Part shown: positions 35,943-44,690 of the stretch, piece by piece
How positions within the stretch are numbered: the stretch's first letter is position 1
Layout of the letters: every line of letters starts with the position of its first letter
NCBI GenBank assembly: GCA_020627535.1
Contig: JAHDGU010000004.1
Span: 224,333 to 288,332, forward strand
Source of the DNA: Saprospiraceae bacterium
GTDB taxonomy: Bacteria > Bacteroidota > Bacteroidia > Chitinophagales > Saprospiraceae
Reading direction: 5' to 3'
DNA length: 64,000 nt
Notes under the pieces: model-generated
Seen by the model: only the letters and a program-made list of their open reading frames with translations
Told to the model about the DNA's origin: nothing
The model's database searches: none
Made by a program: the position numbers and the translations under genes

Positions 35943-37409
35943 TTACGCCGCCGGCAATCCAAAGACAAAGCTCGTCCCCTGATTGACTTTGCTCATGACT
36001 TCGATATTGGATTGATGGAGATCTAGGATGCGCTTGACGATGGCAAGGCCGAGGCCTGCACCTTGCTTTTTGGTTTGCGGCTGATTGCGATCCAATTGCT
36101 GAAATCTTTCGAAGACAATGGATAGTTCTTCTTGACGCATACCTACTCCTGTATCGGCGACTGTGCAGAGTATCTGTTTGCCATCTGGCTTGATGGCAAT
36201 ATCAATGTGATCGTCTCGCTCGGTGAACTTGAGCGCATTGTCGATGAGATTTTGAAATACTCTCTCAACCATGGCAATGTCACCTTTGACCAGTGGTAGA
36301 TCGGGGTCCACTTCTAGCCGAATATCAATGCCTTTCTCTTCTGCTAGGATGGAATATTTTTGGACGAGATCATTGAGCAAATCGGCAAGAGAGAAGTTCT
36401 CCACTTCAATGAGTGTTTCCACAGCCTCCAGCTTGGATAGCTCAAAAAGTTGATTGACCATCTTATTGAGCTTCGTAGAGCTGCGGAAGATGGTTTCTAG
36501 TATTTTGGATTTTTCTTCTTCTGCTAGCGAGTCTTTTTTGAGCAGGAGCGTCTCAGAGTATCCCTGTACGATGGACAGAGGTGTCCTGAGATCATGAGAG
36601 ATATTGGCGACTAGATCTCGGCGCATCTGATCAAGCGTTTTGATCTTGTCAATATTACCGCTGATATTATCCGCCATGGCATTGAAGTCAGTGGCAAGAT
36701 TCTCAAAGTCATTGACCTCATTGAGATCGATGCGTGCTTTGTAGTTCTGGGCGGAGAACTTACCGACAGTGGACTGTATATGGCGCAGCTGACCTGTAAA
36801 TCTCCAGAGCAACCAAGAAGCAACGATTGCGCCCAGCAGGAGTGCCAATCCGAAAATACAGGTGCCCAATTTCATGAAATAATTATTGAAGACACTCGAC
36901 ATCACTGCATACTGATCTTCACCGGCTAGGATAATGTACACATAGCCTGTAGTCTTTCCGTTTTCCTCGATCGCCGCTGCAGAAAATACATTTTGCTTGT
37001 CGTCATGTCGTGGATCTTGACCGAGGTAACACTTTTCTCGATTTCCTTCATCCTCGATAAATTTCAAGATCGGCTCGAGCGGTACCTTATCCTTTACGAC
37101 TTTTTTGTAGGGTGCAACATAAGTAATGATATTTCCCTCTGTGTCCAACAAATAAACTTCTACACTTGGATTGATGACCATCATCGATGACATCACTTTA
37201 TGAATAGCGAGAGTATCAACTTCTCCATCGACGAGAGGTTTTACCTCGGCTATCATGCTCTTGGCGATACCACCATTGAGTTTTTGATTGGATTCCATGA
37301 GGGCACCCTTGGCGGTGTTGCCTACGATGAGCAAATAGACCGCGCCTAGAGTGAGTAGCAATCCTACAGTAAGTCCAAATAATTTCCAATAAAATATATT
37401 CTTTTTCAT
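35943..37409 (-). CDS. Membrane sensor histidine kinase (HAMP-HisKA-HATPase)
   Basis: 488 residues. The N-terminal helix (LFGLTVGLLLTLGAVYLLIV) and a second at about 182-203 (IFGLALLLGAIVASWLLW) flank a periplasmic sensor domain of about 150 residues. A HAMP linker follows, then HisKA with phospho-acceptor His272 in ANISHDLRTPL, and the HATPase core with the N box (NLIDNALKFT) and G boxes (DTGVGM, GAGLGLAIVKR). It is the partner of the response regulator immediately upstream (two-base gap) and forms a classical two-component pair with it. The signal sensed is unknown. Confidence 0.94.
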   Translation of the reverse strand: MKKNIFYWKLFGLTVGLLLTLGAVYLLIVGNTAKGALMESNQKLNGGIAKSMIAEVKPLVDGEVDTLAIHKVMSSMMVINPSVEVYLLDTEGNIITYVAPYKKVVKDKVPLEPILKFIEDEGNREKCYLGQDPRHDDKQNVFSAAAIEENGKTTGYVYIILAGEDQYAVMSSVFNNYFMKLGTCIFGLALLLGAIVASWLLWRFTGQLRHIQSTVGKFSAQNYKARIDLNEVNDFENLATDFNAMADNISGNIDKIKTLDQMRRDLVANISHDLRTPLSIVQGYSETLLLKKDSLAEEEKSKILETIFRSSTKLNKMVNQLFELSKLEAVETLIEVENFSLADLLNDLVQKYSILAEEKGIDIRLEVDPDLPLVKGDIAMVERVFQNLIDNALKFTERDDHIDIAIKPDGKQILCTVADTGVGMRQEELSIVFERFQQLDRNQPQTKKQGAGLGLAIVKRILDLHQSNIEVMSKVNQGTSFVFGLPAA

Positions 37410-37411
37410 AG

Positions 37412-38101
37412 CTAGAGGTCTTCATTGAATCGATAACCGATGCCCCATGCGGTCAATATATATTGAGGACTTTTTTGATCAGCTTCTATTTTGGATCTTA
37501 GGCGATTGATATGTGAATTGACCGTATGCTCATATCCATCAAAATCATATCCCCATATCTGTTTGAGCAATTGACTTCTAGAATAGCTCTTCCCTGGATT
37601 GGATGCCATGAGTGATAACAGCTCAAATTCCTTTTTACTCAGCTCTATTCTCTCACCACCGAGGCTCACTTTCATCTTATCCACATCGATATGCAGATCA
37701 CCTTTCACCATCACAGCCTGATTTTGCGTCCTAGCTTGTGCCTTTGTCCGGCGCAATATGGCATGGACTCGTGCGAGAAGTTCTCGGATCCCAAATGGCT
37801 TGGTGAGATAATCATCAGCACCACTCTCTAGACCAAGGACCTTATCAATTTCCTCAGACTTTGCTGTCAACATCAAGATAGGAGTCTCCGTGCCAGCTGA
37901 TCTGAGTCTCCTACATACTTCTAGGCCACTGAGAGTAGGTAGCATGAGGTCCAGAATGATCAAGTCGTAATCTGAGCCATCACCAAGCTCTAGTCCATGC
38001 ATACCATCATAGGCCTTGTCCACTTCTGCTCCCATGTCCTTGAGATGCAACTCTACGAGATCTACGATATCGCGATCGTCTTCTATGATCAGTATTTTCA
38101 T
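37412..38101 (-). CDS. OmpR/PhoB-family response regulator
   Basis: 229 residues. Receiver domain 1-120 with acidic pocket Glu7/Asp8/Asp9, phospho-acceptor Asp51 (LIILDLMLP) and Lys101 (LTKPFG); C-terminal winged-helix DNA-binding domain (LSKKEFELLSLM, SRSQLLKQIWGYDFDGYEHTVNSHINRLR). It is first in the operon with the histidine kinase. It faces, across a 213-base intergenic region, the plus-strand repeat protein gene at 38315, which is a possible target (inference from position only). Confidence 0.95.
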   Translation of the reverse strand: MKILIIEDDRDIVDLVELHLKDMGAEVDKAYDGMHGLELGDGSDYDLIILDLMLPTLSGLEVCRRLRSAGTETPILMLTAKSEEIDKVLGLESGADDYLTKPFGIRELLARVHAILRRTKAQARTQNQAVMVKGDLHIDVDKMKVSLGGERIELSKKEFELLSLMASNPGKSYSRSQLLKQIWGYDFDGYEHTVNSHINRLRSKIEADQKSPQYILTAWGIGYRFNEDL

Positions 38102-38192
38102 TTCTTCGCTTTGCTTTTTTCTTCAACAATCTTCTACAAGATAGCTTGCCTTGAAATCCGCTACTTCACAAAAGTGTCTCCTGCACTACCAA

Positions 38193-38226
38193 TTTTCCAA
38201 GCGAAATAGACGATGTGATAGTTTTG
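38193..38226 (+). promoter_or_regulatory. Probable Bacteroidota promoter for the repeat surface protein
   Basis: TAGTTTTG at 38219-38226 fits the -7 consensus TAnnTTTG, and TTTTC at 38193-38197 lies about 21 bases upstream at the position of the -33 box. It would give a leader of about 80 bases before the ATG at 38315, ending in an A/T-rich tract as usual in this phylum. Confidence 0.5.
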
Positions 38227-38314
38227 TGATATTTCCGTGAAAGTCTCGCGATGGTCTCCAGATAGTTTTGCCAGCGTTGCAAACATTCAATCAAATCATC
38301 AAAGGATTTTTACA

Positions 38315-41300
38315 ATGAGAAAAAGAAACGGTACATTTTTATTGGCAATATTATTTGCCATGATGGCTATGGCCAGCCTAGAGGCACAAGTCGTCATCAA
38401 TGAAGTGAGCGAGGACGGATCTGTCGAGCTCAAAAACTCAGGAAATAGCATGGTCAACGTCGGCAGCTATTGGCTCTGTGATTTTCCTACATACGATCGT
38501 ATCAGTGATCTAAGTGTAGAGTGCGGAAGCATGGCACTCGCACCAGGAGCGATTCTGGTGGTCAATGGCTTTGATGCCATCGATGGTGTGGACGGAGAGC
38601 TCGGATTATATACGACCAATAGCTTTGCCGACCCTGATGCCATCGTCGACTATCTTGAGTGGGGAAGTGCTGGACACCAAAGAGCTAGCGTTGCTATGCA
38701 GGCAGGCATCTGGTCTCCAGGAATTTTCGTTTCCTCCTTCGGTGCTGGTGAATCCATCAAGTATGATGGTGAAGGAAATCTTGACACAGATTTTATCGTA
38801 TCTGACACACCAGACCTCTGTGAAGAAAATGACATAGGTCAAGGCGGTTGCGAAGCTGCTGGAGGCACCCTGACAGGAGGTCCTTTTGAATTTTGTGTAG
38901 ATGGTGAGGCTGATTTTATCTCTGGCATAGAACTGAGTGGAAACTCAGGTACGAATAGTGCATGGATCGTCACAGACGAACAAGGAAATATCCTCGGTCT
39001 GCCTCCGATGCCAAGTGCAGTAGATTTTGACGAGGCTGGTCCAGGTATCTGCTTGATCTGGCACATCAGCTTCGAAGATGATCTCACCGGTCTAGAAGGT
39101 GGAAACAATGTCTCTGATCTTGAGGGATGCTTTGATATCTCCAATTCTGTGAGTGTCTCAAGACTAGAATCAGATGGTGGGACACTGATTGGTGGTCCTT
39201 TCGAATTTTGTGTGGATGGCACGCCAGACTTTGTCTCGGATATCACACTGGAAGGAAACACTGGACCCAACAATGCTTGGATCATCACAGATGAAGAAGG
39301 TAATATTCTTGGGCTTCCACCGATGCCTGGTGTGGTTGATTTTGACGAAGCCGGCGGCGGTGTATGTCTCATATGGAATATCAGCTATCAGGATGGACTT
39401 ACTGGTCTCGAAGGCGGTAACAATGTCTCTGATCTTGAGGGATGCTTCGATATTTCGAACTCAATTAGCGTGACACGTATCGATGCAGACGGTGGCACCT
39501 TGACCGGCGGTCCTTTTGAGTTTTGTGTTGATGGAGAAGCAGATTTCGTTTCTGGAATTACATTAGAAGGCAACTCTGGACCCAACAATGCCTGGATCAT
39601 CACAGATGAAGAAGGCAATATTCTTGGTCTACCACCAATGCCTGGTGTCGTAGACTTTGATGCCGCGGGACCTGGTATCTGTCTGATCTGGAATATCAGT
39701 TTTGAAGATGGTCTCACGGGTCTCGACGGCGGTAGTAATGTGTCAGATCTCGAAGGTTGCTTTGACATCTCCAATGCGGTAACTGTCACTAGACTGAATT
39801 CAACTGCTGGCACATTAACTGGCGGACCCTTTGAATTTTGCGTCGATGGCACGCCAGATTTTGTCTCTGACATTGTCCTAGAAGGCAATGAAGCCGATAC
39901 CAATAGATGGGTCATCACGGATGGAGAAGGAAATATCCTTGGACTTCCACCAATGCCTGGAGTCGTTGATTTTGATGCCGCAGGTACTGGTATCTGCCTG
40001 ATCTACAGTATCGGCTACAGTGGAAATATCTCAGGACTTGCTGCTGGCAATCATCTAGATGATATCACCGGATGTTTTAGCCTCACCAATGCTGTCTCCG
40101 TAGTACGTACTACTGGTGGTGCTGCATGCGATGATGCTTGCGCAAATGAAGGTGGCGTACTTGCCGGTGGCAATTTTGAATTTTGTGTCGATGGCACCGC
40201 TGATTTTGTATCTGGTGTCACGGTCTCTGGAAACTCTGGAAGTAATGATGCATGGGTCGTCACTGATGCAGTAGGAAATATCCTAGGCATTCCGCCTTCG
40301 CCAGAAGTCGTTGATTTTGATGAAGCAGGACCAGGCGTATGTATCATCTGGAATGTCAGCTATGAAGATGGCATTGAAGGACTAGAAGGTGGTGGAAACA
40401 TCTTTGATGGCCTCGTTGGCTGCTATAGCATTTCCACGCCAGTGGTCGTAGAGCGAAATGAACCAAGCGGTGGCACACTTACAGGAGGTCCATTTGAGTT
40501 TTGTGTTGACGGTACACCAGACTTCGTATCAGGTATTACTCTGGAAGGAAACACTGGACCCAATAATGCATGGATCATCACAGACGAGGAAGGCAATATT
40601 CTTGGGCTTCCACCAATGCCTGGTGTCGTTGACTTTGATGCCGCAGGACCTGGCATCTGCTTGATCTGGAATATCAGTTTTGAAGATGGACTGACCGGTC
40701 TCGAAGGTGGAAATAATGTTGCTGATCTGGAAGGATGCTTTGATATATCCAACTCTGTCACTGTCACTAGACTGGCAGCAAACGGAGGTACACTTACAGG
40801 AGGACCATTTGAGTTTTGTGTAGATGGACGCGCAGATTTTGTATCTGGTGTCGAGCTTTCAGGCCAATCAGGAGATGAGCAAAGATGGGTCGTCACTGAT
40901 GAAGATGGCAACATTCTAGGTCTACCACCATCACCTGATGCCGTAGATTTTGATGCTGCTGGTGTAGGCGTGTGCTTTATTTGGAATCTGAGCTACAGTG
41001 GTGAGATCACTGGACTTGATGCCGGGAACAATGTCAGTGACATCACTGGTTGCTTCTCACTATCCAATAGTGTCCGCGTAGATCGCGTAGATAGTGGTGG
41101 AGCTTGTACGACATCGACACTAGACCAAAACGAAATCCGCAGCTTCACTGTATATCCCAATCCAGCTAGTGCTGTCACACGTGTACAGTATGATCTTGAC
41201 ATAGATATCAAAGATGCACGACTGAGCCTCCATGATCTCCATGGCAGAACCATCGAGCAATTTGAGATCACAGCACAGCGTGATCAGCAAGATATCCAGC

Positions 41301-41383
41301 TCAATAATCTATCAAAAGGTCTGTACCTCGTCAAATTACAAGTCAATGATGCTGTCGTCGTGAGACGGCTCGTAGTACAATAA
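38315..41383 (+). CDS. Secreted lamin-tail/repeat protein with T9SS type A sorting domain
   Basis: 1022 residues from the ATG at 38315, which gives a clean signal peptide (FLLAILFAMMAMASLEAQ); an ATG at 38237 adds 26 non-leader residues. The first module resembles a lamin-tail domain (VVINEVSEDGSVELKNSG...YWLCDF). Then come seven repeats of about 105 residues with a fixed core GGPFEFCVDG...DFVSG...NILGLPPMPGVVDFD...IWNIS...GCFDISN; each has two conserved cysteines likely to pair. The last 80 residues are a type A sorting tail (FTVYPNPASA, LHDLHGRTIEQF, LSKGLYLVKLQV). A surface or released adhesin-like role is likely but unproven. A terminator follows. Confidence 0.9.
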   Translation: MRKRNGTFLLAILFAMMAMASLEAQVVINEVSEDGSVELKNSGNSMVNVGSYWLCDFPTYDRISDLSVECGSMALAPGAILVVNGFDAIDGVDGELGLYTTNSFADPDAIVDYLEWGSAGHQRASVAMQAGIWSPGIFVSSFGAGESIKYDGEGNLDTDFIVSDTPDLCEENDIGQGGCEAAGGTLTGGPFEFCVDGEADFISGIELSGNSGTNSAWIVTDEQGNILGLPPMPSAVDFDEAGPGICLIWHISFEDDLTGLEGGNNVSDLEGCFDISNSVSVSRLESDGGTLIGGPFEFCVDGTPDFVSDITLEGNTGPNNAWIITDEEGNILGLPPMPGVVDFDEAGGGVCLIWNISYQDGLTGLEGGNNVSDLEGCFDISNSISVTRIDADGGTLTGGPFEFCVDGEADFVSGITLEGNSGPNNAWIITDEEGNILGLPPMPGVVDFDAAGPGICLIWNISFEDGLTGLDGGSNVSDLEGCFDISNAVTVTRLNSTAGTLTGGPFEFCVDGTPDFVSDIVLEGNEADTNRWVITDGEGNILGLPPMPGVVDFDAAGTGICLIYSIGYSGNISGLAAGNHLDDITGCFSLTNAVSVVRTTGGAACDDACANEGGVLAGGNFEFCVDGTADFVSGVTVSGNSGSNDAWVVTDAVGNILGIPPSPEVVDFDEAGPGVCIIWNVSYEDGIEGLEGGGNIFDGLVGCYSISTPVVVERNEPSGGTLTGGPFEFCVDGTPDFVSGITLEGNTGPNNAWIITDEEGNILGLPPMPGVVDFDAAGPGICLIWNISFEDGLTGLEGGNNVADLEGCFDISNSVTVTRLAANGGTLTGGPFEFCVDGRADFVSGVELSGQSGDEQRWVVTDEDGNILGLPPSPDAVDFDAAGVGVCFIWNLSYSGEITGLDAGNNVSDITGCFSLSNSVRVDRVDSGGACTTSTLDQNEIRSFTVYPNPASAVTRVQYDLDIDIKDARLSLHDLHGRTIEQFEITAQRDQQDIQLNNLSKGLYLVKLQVNDAVVVRRLVVQ
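38861..41100 (+). repeat. Seven in-frame 315-bp tandem repeats
   Basis: Repeat units start at 38861, 39176, 39491, 39806, 40151, 40469 and 40784. Five of the six spacings are 315-318 bases; unit 4 is 345 because of a Cys-rich insertion. Units 2, 3 and 6 are nearly identical at the protein level (for example NNAWIITDEEGNILGLPPMP), while 4, 5 and 7 are more divergent, which suggests recent duplication or gene conversion among some units. Confidence 0.88.
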
Positions 41384-41409
41384 TCTCGTAGTAAGGGATT
41401 TGATTGTGA

Positions 41410-41444
41410 GGGAGGGCAACTGTGGTTGTTCCTCCCTTTTTTTT
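41410..41444 (+). terminator. Rho-independent terminator after the repeat protein
   Basis: GGGAGG at 41410-41415 pairs with CCTCCC at 41431-41436, with further pairing inside, followed by eight T to 41444. Confidence 0.8.
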
Positions 41445-41587
41445 GATTTCACTGTATCATGGCTATAAGTCTCATTTCGTTTGATTTCAAGACTAGGTCC
41501 ATGAAGACATGCTGGAGTCAGCGTATCAACCCAAGCAGAGACTACTTGGGGTATCAGAATTTAGCTCAACGAACCCTCTATGCGACT

Positions 41588-42187
41588 CTAAATCTTTACC
41601 GCTACTACGCTACAAAAAATACTCTCCTTATTTTTTGTTGCATACAATATTGAATCAAATCGCAGCGACACCACTTCTGACCTAATATAACTCTGACCCT
41701 TTTTGTAAAAGTCTTGATATGAAAACGGCATTTCATTCTTCTTGAACTCTTTGACGAATTCCTTAAATGTGAAGAATGGCTTTAGCGCTTTACTTATGTT
41801 CCTGATTTTTTCAAGAATTTCATCAACCTGATCATCCTCAACTTTGTAAGTTAGAAAAACTTGTCGCAAAAGAATTTCTTTACCTTCCTCTGTAATGTAT
41901 TCCTTGTACCGCTCTGGATTATCGGATTTAGTTTTCTCAACCAATCCTTTTTCTTTCTTACTCAACTCTTGAACTGAGGTATAATTCCTAACCAAGAACT
42001 TTGATTTCACCTTTCCCTCAAATGAACAAAACACCTTACATATATACATAACCCTATCCAACTCCCCCTTCTTCCCTAACTTAGTTGCCAATGTAAACTC
42101 TTCCACGTAGAGCGGTCGATTATAAAGTATTTGACCATATCCATCTTCAGTACCAACCCAAGTTCCTATTTCAAATATTTCTTTCAT
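41588..42187 (-). CDS. Probable immunity protein for the adjacent Rhs toxin (unknown family)
   Basis: 199 residues with no signal peptide, rich in Lys, Glu and aromatic residues (TWVGTEDGYGQILYNRPLYV, FKEFVKEFKKNEMPFSY). I do not recognise the family. It lies 32 bases downstream of the Rhs-tip gene on the same strand, the usual place for the cognate immunity protein of a polymorphic toxin, and its DNA is visibly more AT-rich than the flanking genes, as is common for exchangeable toxin-immunity cassettes. The role is inferred from position only. Confidence 0.6.
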   Translation of the reverse strand: MKEIFEIGTWVGTEDGYGQILYNRPLYVEEFTLATKLGKKGELDRVMYICKVFCSFEGKVKSKFLVRNYTSVQELSKKEKGLVEKTKSDNPERYKEYITEEGKEILLRQVFLTYKVEDDQVDEILEKIRNISKALKPFFTFKEFVKEFKKNEMPFSYQDFYKKGQSYIRSEVVSLRFDSILYATKNKESIFCSVVAVKI

Positions 42188-42219
42188 TAAGTCTTTTCTT
42201 GATGCAGTTTAATATGATC

Positions 42220-43398
42220 CTATTTTTTCATAAACTCAATATTTCGAGGATCTGTCATTTGCCCTGGATCATCCTTGACCATAGTTTTATGATGTCCATC
42301 AACTCCTTTTCCTTTTTCGTATTTCACACCTAAACCATCTACTCCTGCAGCCTGGTCTTTTCTCGCATCTCTCACTCCTGCGTTACGCATACTCTTCTTG
42401 AACTTCTTTTTCTCCGATGCTGGCAAAGACTCATAGATCTTATCGATATACTTATTCTCTAAGTCTTGAAGTTTGTCAAATGCTTTGGCGACCTTCTTTC
42501 CGAACTTTGTTGCACCATAAACATCGCCTACAACTGGAACCAACTCTATTGCAGTTTCCCACCAAGAATTATCCAGAATTTCAAGCACTCCATCCAGATC
42601 TTTTGCAAATTGCTTAGCCATATTTTTTGACATATAATTTTGCAATCTTCCTCTGATTTGCTTTTTAGCATATGCTCGAATTCCGGCTTTAACACCTTGT
42701 TTTGCCACCATTTTAGCCAACACAGAAATAGGGCTTCTTCCATCAGGATCTGTATACACTATCGGATTATCCAAAGTATAATTATACGGAGACCATCCTG
42801 GAAACTTGTGTACTAATGGATCAACACTTAAAAACCTCGAAACCTTTGGATCATAGTAACGGGCTCCATAATAATATAAGCCTGTTTCACAATCCTGCTC
42901 CTTGCCCGTAAACCTGTAAGGGGTCGACCAGTCTTCTCTCATTTCTTGAACGAAGGCTTCACCAAAAGCAATATACTCGAGATGCTCTATCACCTGGCCG
43001 CTCGCATCCGTGATGTAGGAACTAGATCCGAGATGGTCTGATGAGTAGTAGTACTGACTGCCTTCATTCTGGGTATTGTTGAGGATGAGATCCTCTCCTT
43101 GTTGATTGGGCTCTTCTATGTAGTTGCTCAAGTCGATTTCGAAATGATCATAGTTCTCTTGCATGGCCATTTCTAGCTGAATCCTCTTCAAGGCGTCTGA
43201 GCTCCCTTCAGAATCCGAAAGGCTCGATGGATCTACTCCAGCATTGTAGTCATTGGACTGACCGATCTTAGAGACTATCCGCTGTGAACCAAGGTATATG
43301 TGCTTGGTGTACTCCCCATTTTGTCGGATGACCAGATGGGGCCCTACATAGAGGGTGTAGTCTATGGGCTCTGAATCCACTTCAAATCCGATTTTCAT
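42220..43398 (-). CDS. Orphan Rhs-repeat core tip with C-terminal GHH-type nuclease-like toxin end
   Basis: 392 residues. The N-terminal half is the conserved terminal part of an Rhs/YD-repeat protein (IYLGSQRIVSK, YYYSSDHLGSSSYITD, YRFTGKEQDCETGLYYYGAR, RFLSVDPL), ending at the typical self-cleavage boundary NPIVYTDPDGRSP. After that is a variable toxin end: a helical linker and a final segment VDGHHKTMVKDDPGQMTDP that resembles GHH/HNH-like nuclease tips of polymorphic toxins. The long beta-cage of a full Rhs protein is missing, so this is a detached or truncated tip. Start is ATG, overlapping the preceding ORF by four bases. A probable immunity gene follows. Confidence 0.78.
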   Translation of the reverse strand: MKIGFEVDSEPIDYTLYVGPHLVIRQNGEYTKHIYLGSQRIVSKIGQSNDYNAGVDPSSLSDSEGSSDALKRIQLEMAMQENYDHFEIDLSNYIEEPNQQGEDLILNNTQNEGSQYYYSSDHLGSSSYITDASGQVIEHLEYIAFGEAFVQEMREDWSTPYRFTGKEQDCETGLYYYGARYYDPKVSRFLSVDPLVHKFPGWSPYNYTLDNPIVYTDPDGRSPISVLAKMVAKQGVKAGIRAYAKKQIRGRLQNYMSKNMAKQFAKDLDGVLEILDNSWWETAIELVPVVGDVYGATKFGKKVAKAFDKLQDLENKYIDKIYESLPASEKKKFKKSMRNAGVRDARKDQAAGVDGLGVKYEKGKGVDGHHKTMVKDDPGQMTDPRNIEFMKK

Positions 43399-43697
43399 GA
43401 CTTCTCAGTGTGTACTTCACTCGATGACTCAACAGTATCAAATCTAATGATATCACAATCTGAGCTCAAAGCCTTATCAGCCATGCTATCAGGGTCGAGA
43501 CTCAAATAGAACCCTTTCTCATCTTCCAACAATTTGTAGTCTTCAACCACATAAGAGTAGAACGATCCACAATCATGAGAAAAGGAAAACTCTCGGACCC
43601 CGCCAAACTCAAGATTCAACGTAGCGACTTCTCTGCTATTTAATCGTTTCACAAAAACGGCACTGACAGTCATAGCACCAGCTTCATCAATAATCAC
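43395..43697 (-). CDS. Small ORF upstream of the Rhs tip, unknown
   Basis: 100 residues from a GTG, ending with a four-base ATGA overlap with the Rhs-tip gene. It contains DEAGAMTVSAVFVKRL and FSFSHDCGSFYSYVVEDYKLL; no family recognised. The lack of an ATG and a TAG just upstream in frame suggest a remnant of a longer gene, perhaps an older immunity protein; this is a guess from position. Confidence 0.45.
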   Translation of the reverse strand: MIIDEAGAMTVSAVFVKRLNSREVATLNLEFGGVREFSFSHDCGSFYSYVVEDYKLLEDEKGFYLSLDPDSMADKALSSDCDIIRFDTVESSSEVHTEKS

Positions 43698-43719
43698 TTT
43701 GAGCTAACGCAATTCAGCG

Positions 43720-43932
43720 TCAAGCAAGTAGTGAAAGTGCATGTATATATGCTTCAATGCCTCTGTCATACTCATGGAAAGATAAGTCAATTCTTATTGA
43801 GATCTGCGGCCCTGGATCTTCTTTCTCATCCACTCGAGTCAGCATCAGAGTAAGGAAATCCATCTCTTGCGAGAAGTCACGAAAACATCCAAAAGTCATA
43901 TGGGACTCAACATCGATGCCTATAAGTGACAA
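43720..43932 (-). CDS. Short ORF, possible gene remnant
   Basis: At most 70 residues, from a TTG directly after an in-frame TAG; the first ATG would give about 60 residues. Segment ISIRIDLSFHEYDRGIEAYI is protein-like but no family is recognised. Together with the following ORF it may be the broken remains of one gene. Confidence 0.3.
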   Translation of the reverse strand: MSLIGIDVESHMTFGCFRDFSQEMDFLTLMLTRVDEKEDPGPQISIRIDLSFHEYDRGIEAYIHALSLLA

Positions 43933-43957
43933 CTATTTGAATAGCAGAAAGATCAAT

Positions 43958-44452
43958 TTATTTCAAATAAAACCATCCATTTTTGCCACCCATCCACCTG
44001 TCAAGATCTATTGAATCATATCGTAAGTGCCCTGAGGGTTTAAACATATCATAGACCCCTGGCGATGTAATAGACAAGTAGACAGATCCATCATGCAAAA
44101 TTCGTAGTGAGGTAATCCGCCGCTCGAATAAATCTTCAACAGTCTCTGCTACTGGCCAATCAGGCAATCCACAAAATCGAATGCTATCAACACTAAGCAA
44201 GGCGGAACCATGACTATCATATGAGTACATCAATGAAGACTTACAAGAAGAAGAATCAATGTACTCGACTAAAACACTGGCACCGGATGTATCAGGAACA
44301 CCACGCATGAATATGAAACATTCTCCAAATCCTGAATAGTCTAAATCTGATAGTTGATCAAATCTGTCAAAATTGCTCTGTCTCATGTTGCCACTGCAAC
44401 TCAGAGCCACACAAGCTAGCATGAGAAAGGTCACCCAAAATCTGACATTCAT
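43958..44452 (-). CDS. Putative lipoprotein, unknown function
   Basis: 164 residues from the ATG at 44452 (an ATG at 44470 adds six residues). The lipobox is CVALSCSGN with cleavage before the second Cys shown. The mature part contains four more cysteines and YDSHGSALLS, YDMFKPSGH. No family recognised. It lies in the minus-strand run between the toxin cassette and the injection-system genes, so a link with either is possible but unsupported. Confidence 0.7.
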   Translation of the reverse strand: MNVRFWVTFLMLACVALSCSGNMRQSNFDRFDQLSDLDYSGFGECFIFMRGVPDTSGASVLVEYIDSSSCKSSLMYSYDSHGSALLSVDSIRFCGLPDWPVAETVEDLFERRITSLRILHDGSVYLSITSPGVYDMFKPSGHLRYDSIDLDRWMGGKNGWFYLK

Positions 44453-44690
44453 GACTCTAAAAAAGTGCATACTAACAGGATCAGTATGTGATCTTGAAGA
44501 TGTCAGAATTCATAAGTATCTGTCTAAACACCATGACAGATCGATACCACCTGGTAACGACCTAAGCTCCGAAAATCATATACTCTTCCTTTGAAAAAGG
44601 CTAGCACTCAGACTTCATAGAGCTCAAAAGTCGAAAATGGATCACCCTAAAATTGAATCACGTCATCAACTCGAGAAAATCACCCCTTGG

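Noticed and set aside
38839..40914. Long minus-strand ORFs opposite the seven-repeat protein
   Set aside because: Repetitive antisense frames (RPSRSETLFPPSRPV patterns) created by codon structure of the real repeats.
38861..41100. Regular repeats considered as a CRISPR array
   Set aside because: Units are 315 bases, in frame and encode a protein; no short direct repeats with unique spacers and no cas genes.
42220..43398. Tc toxin C component (TcC)
   Set aside because: No TcA/TcB genes and no long YD-repeat cage; only the Rhs core tip is present.
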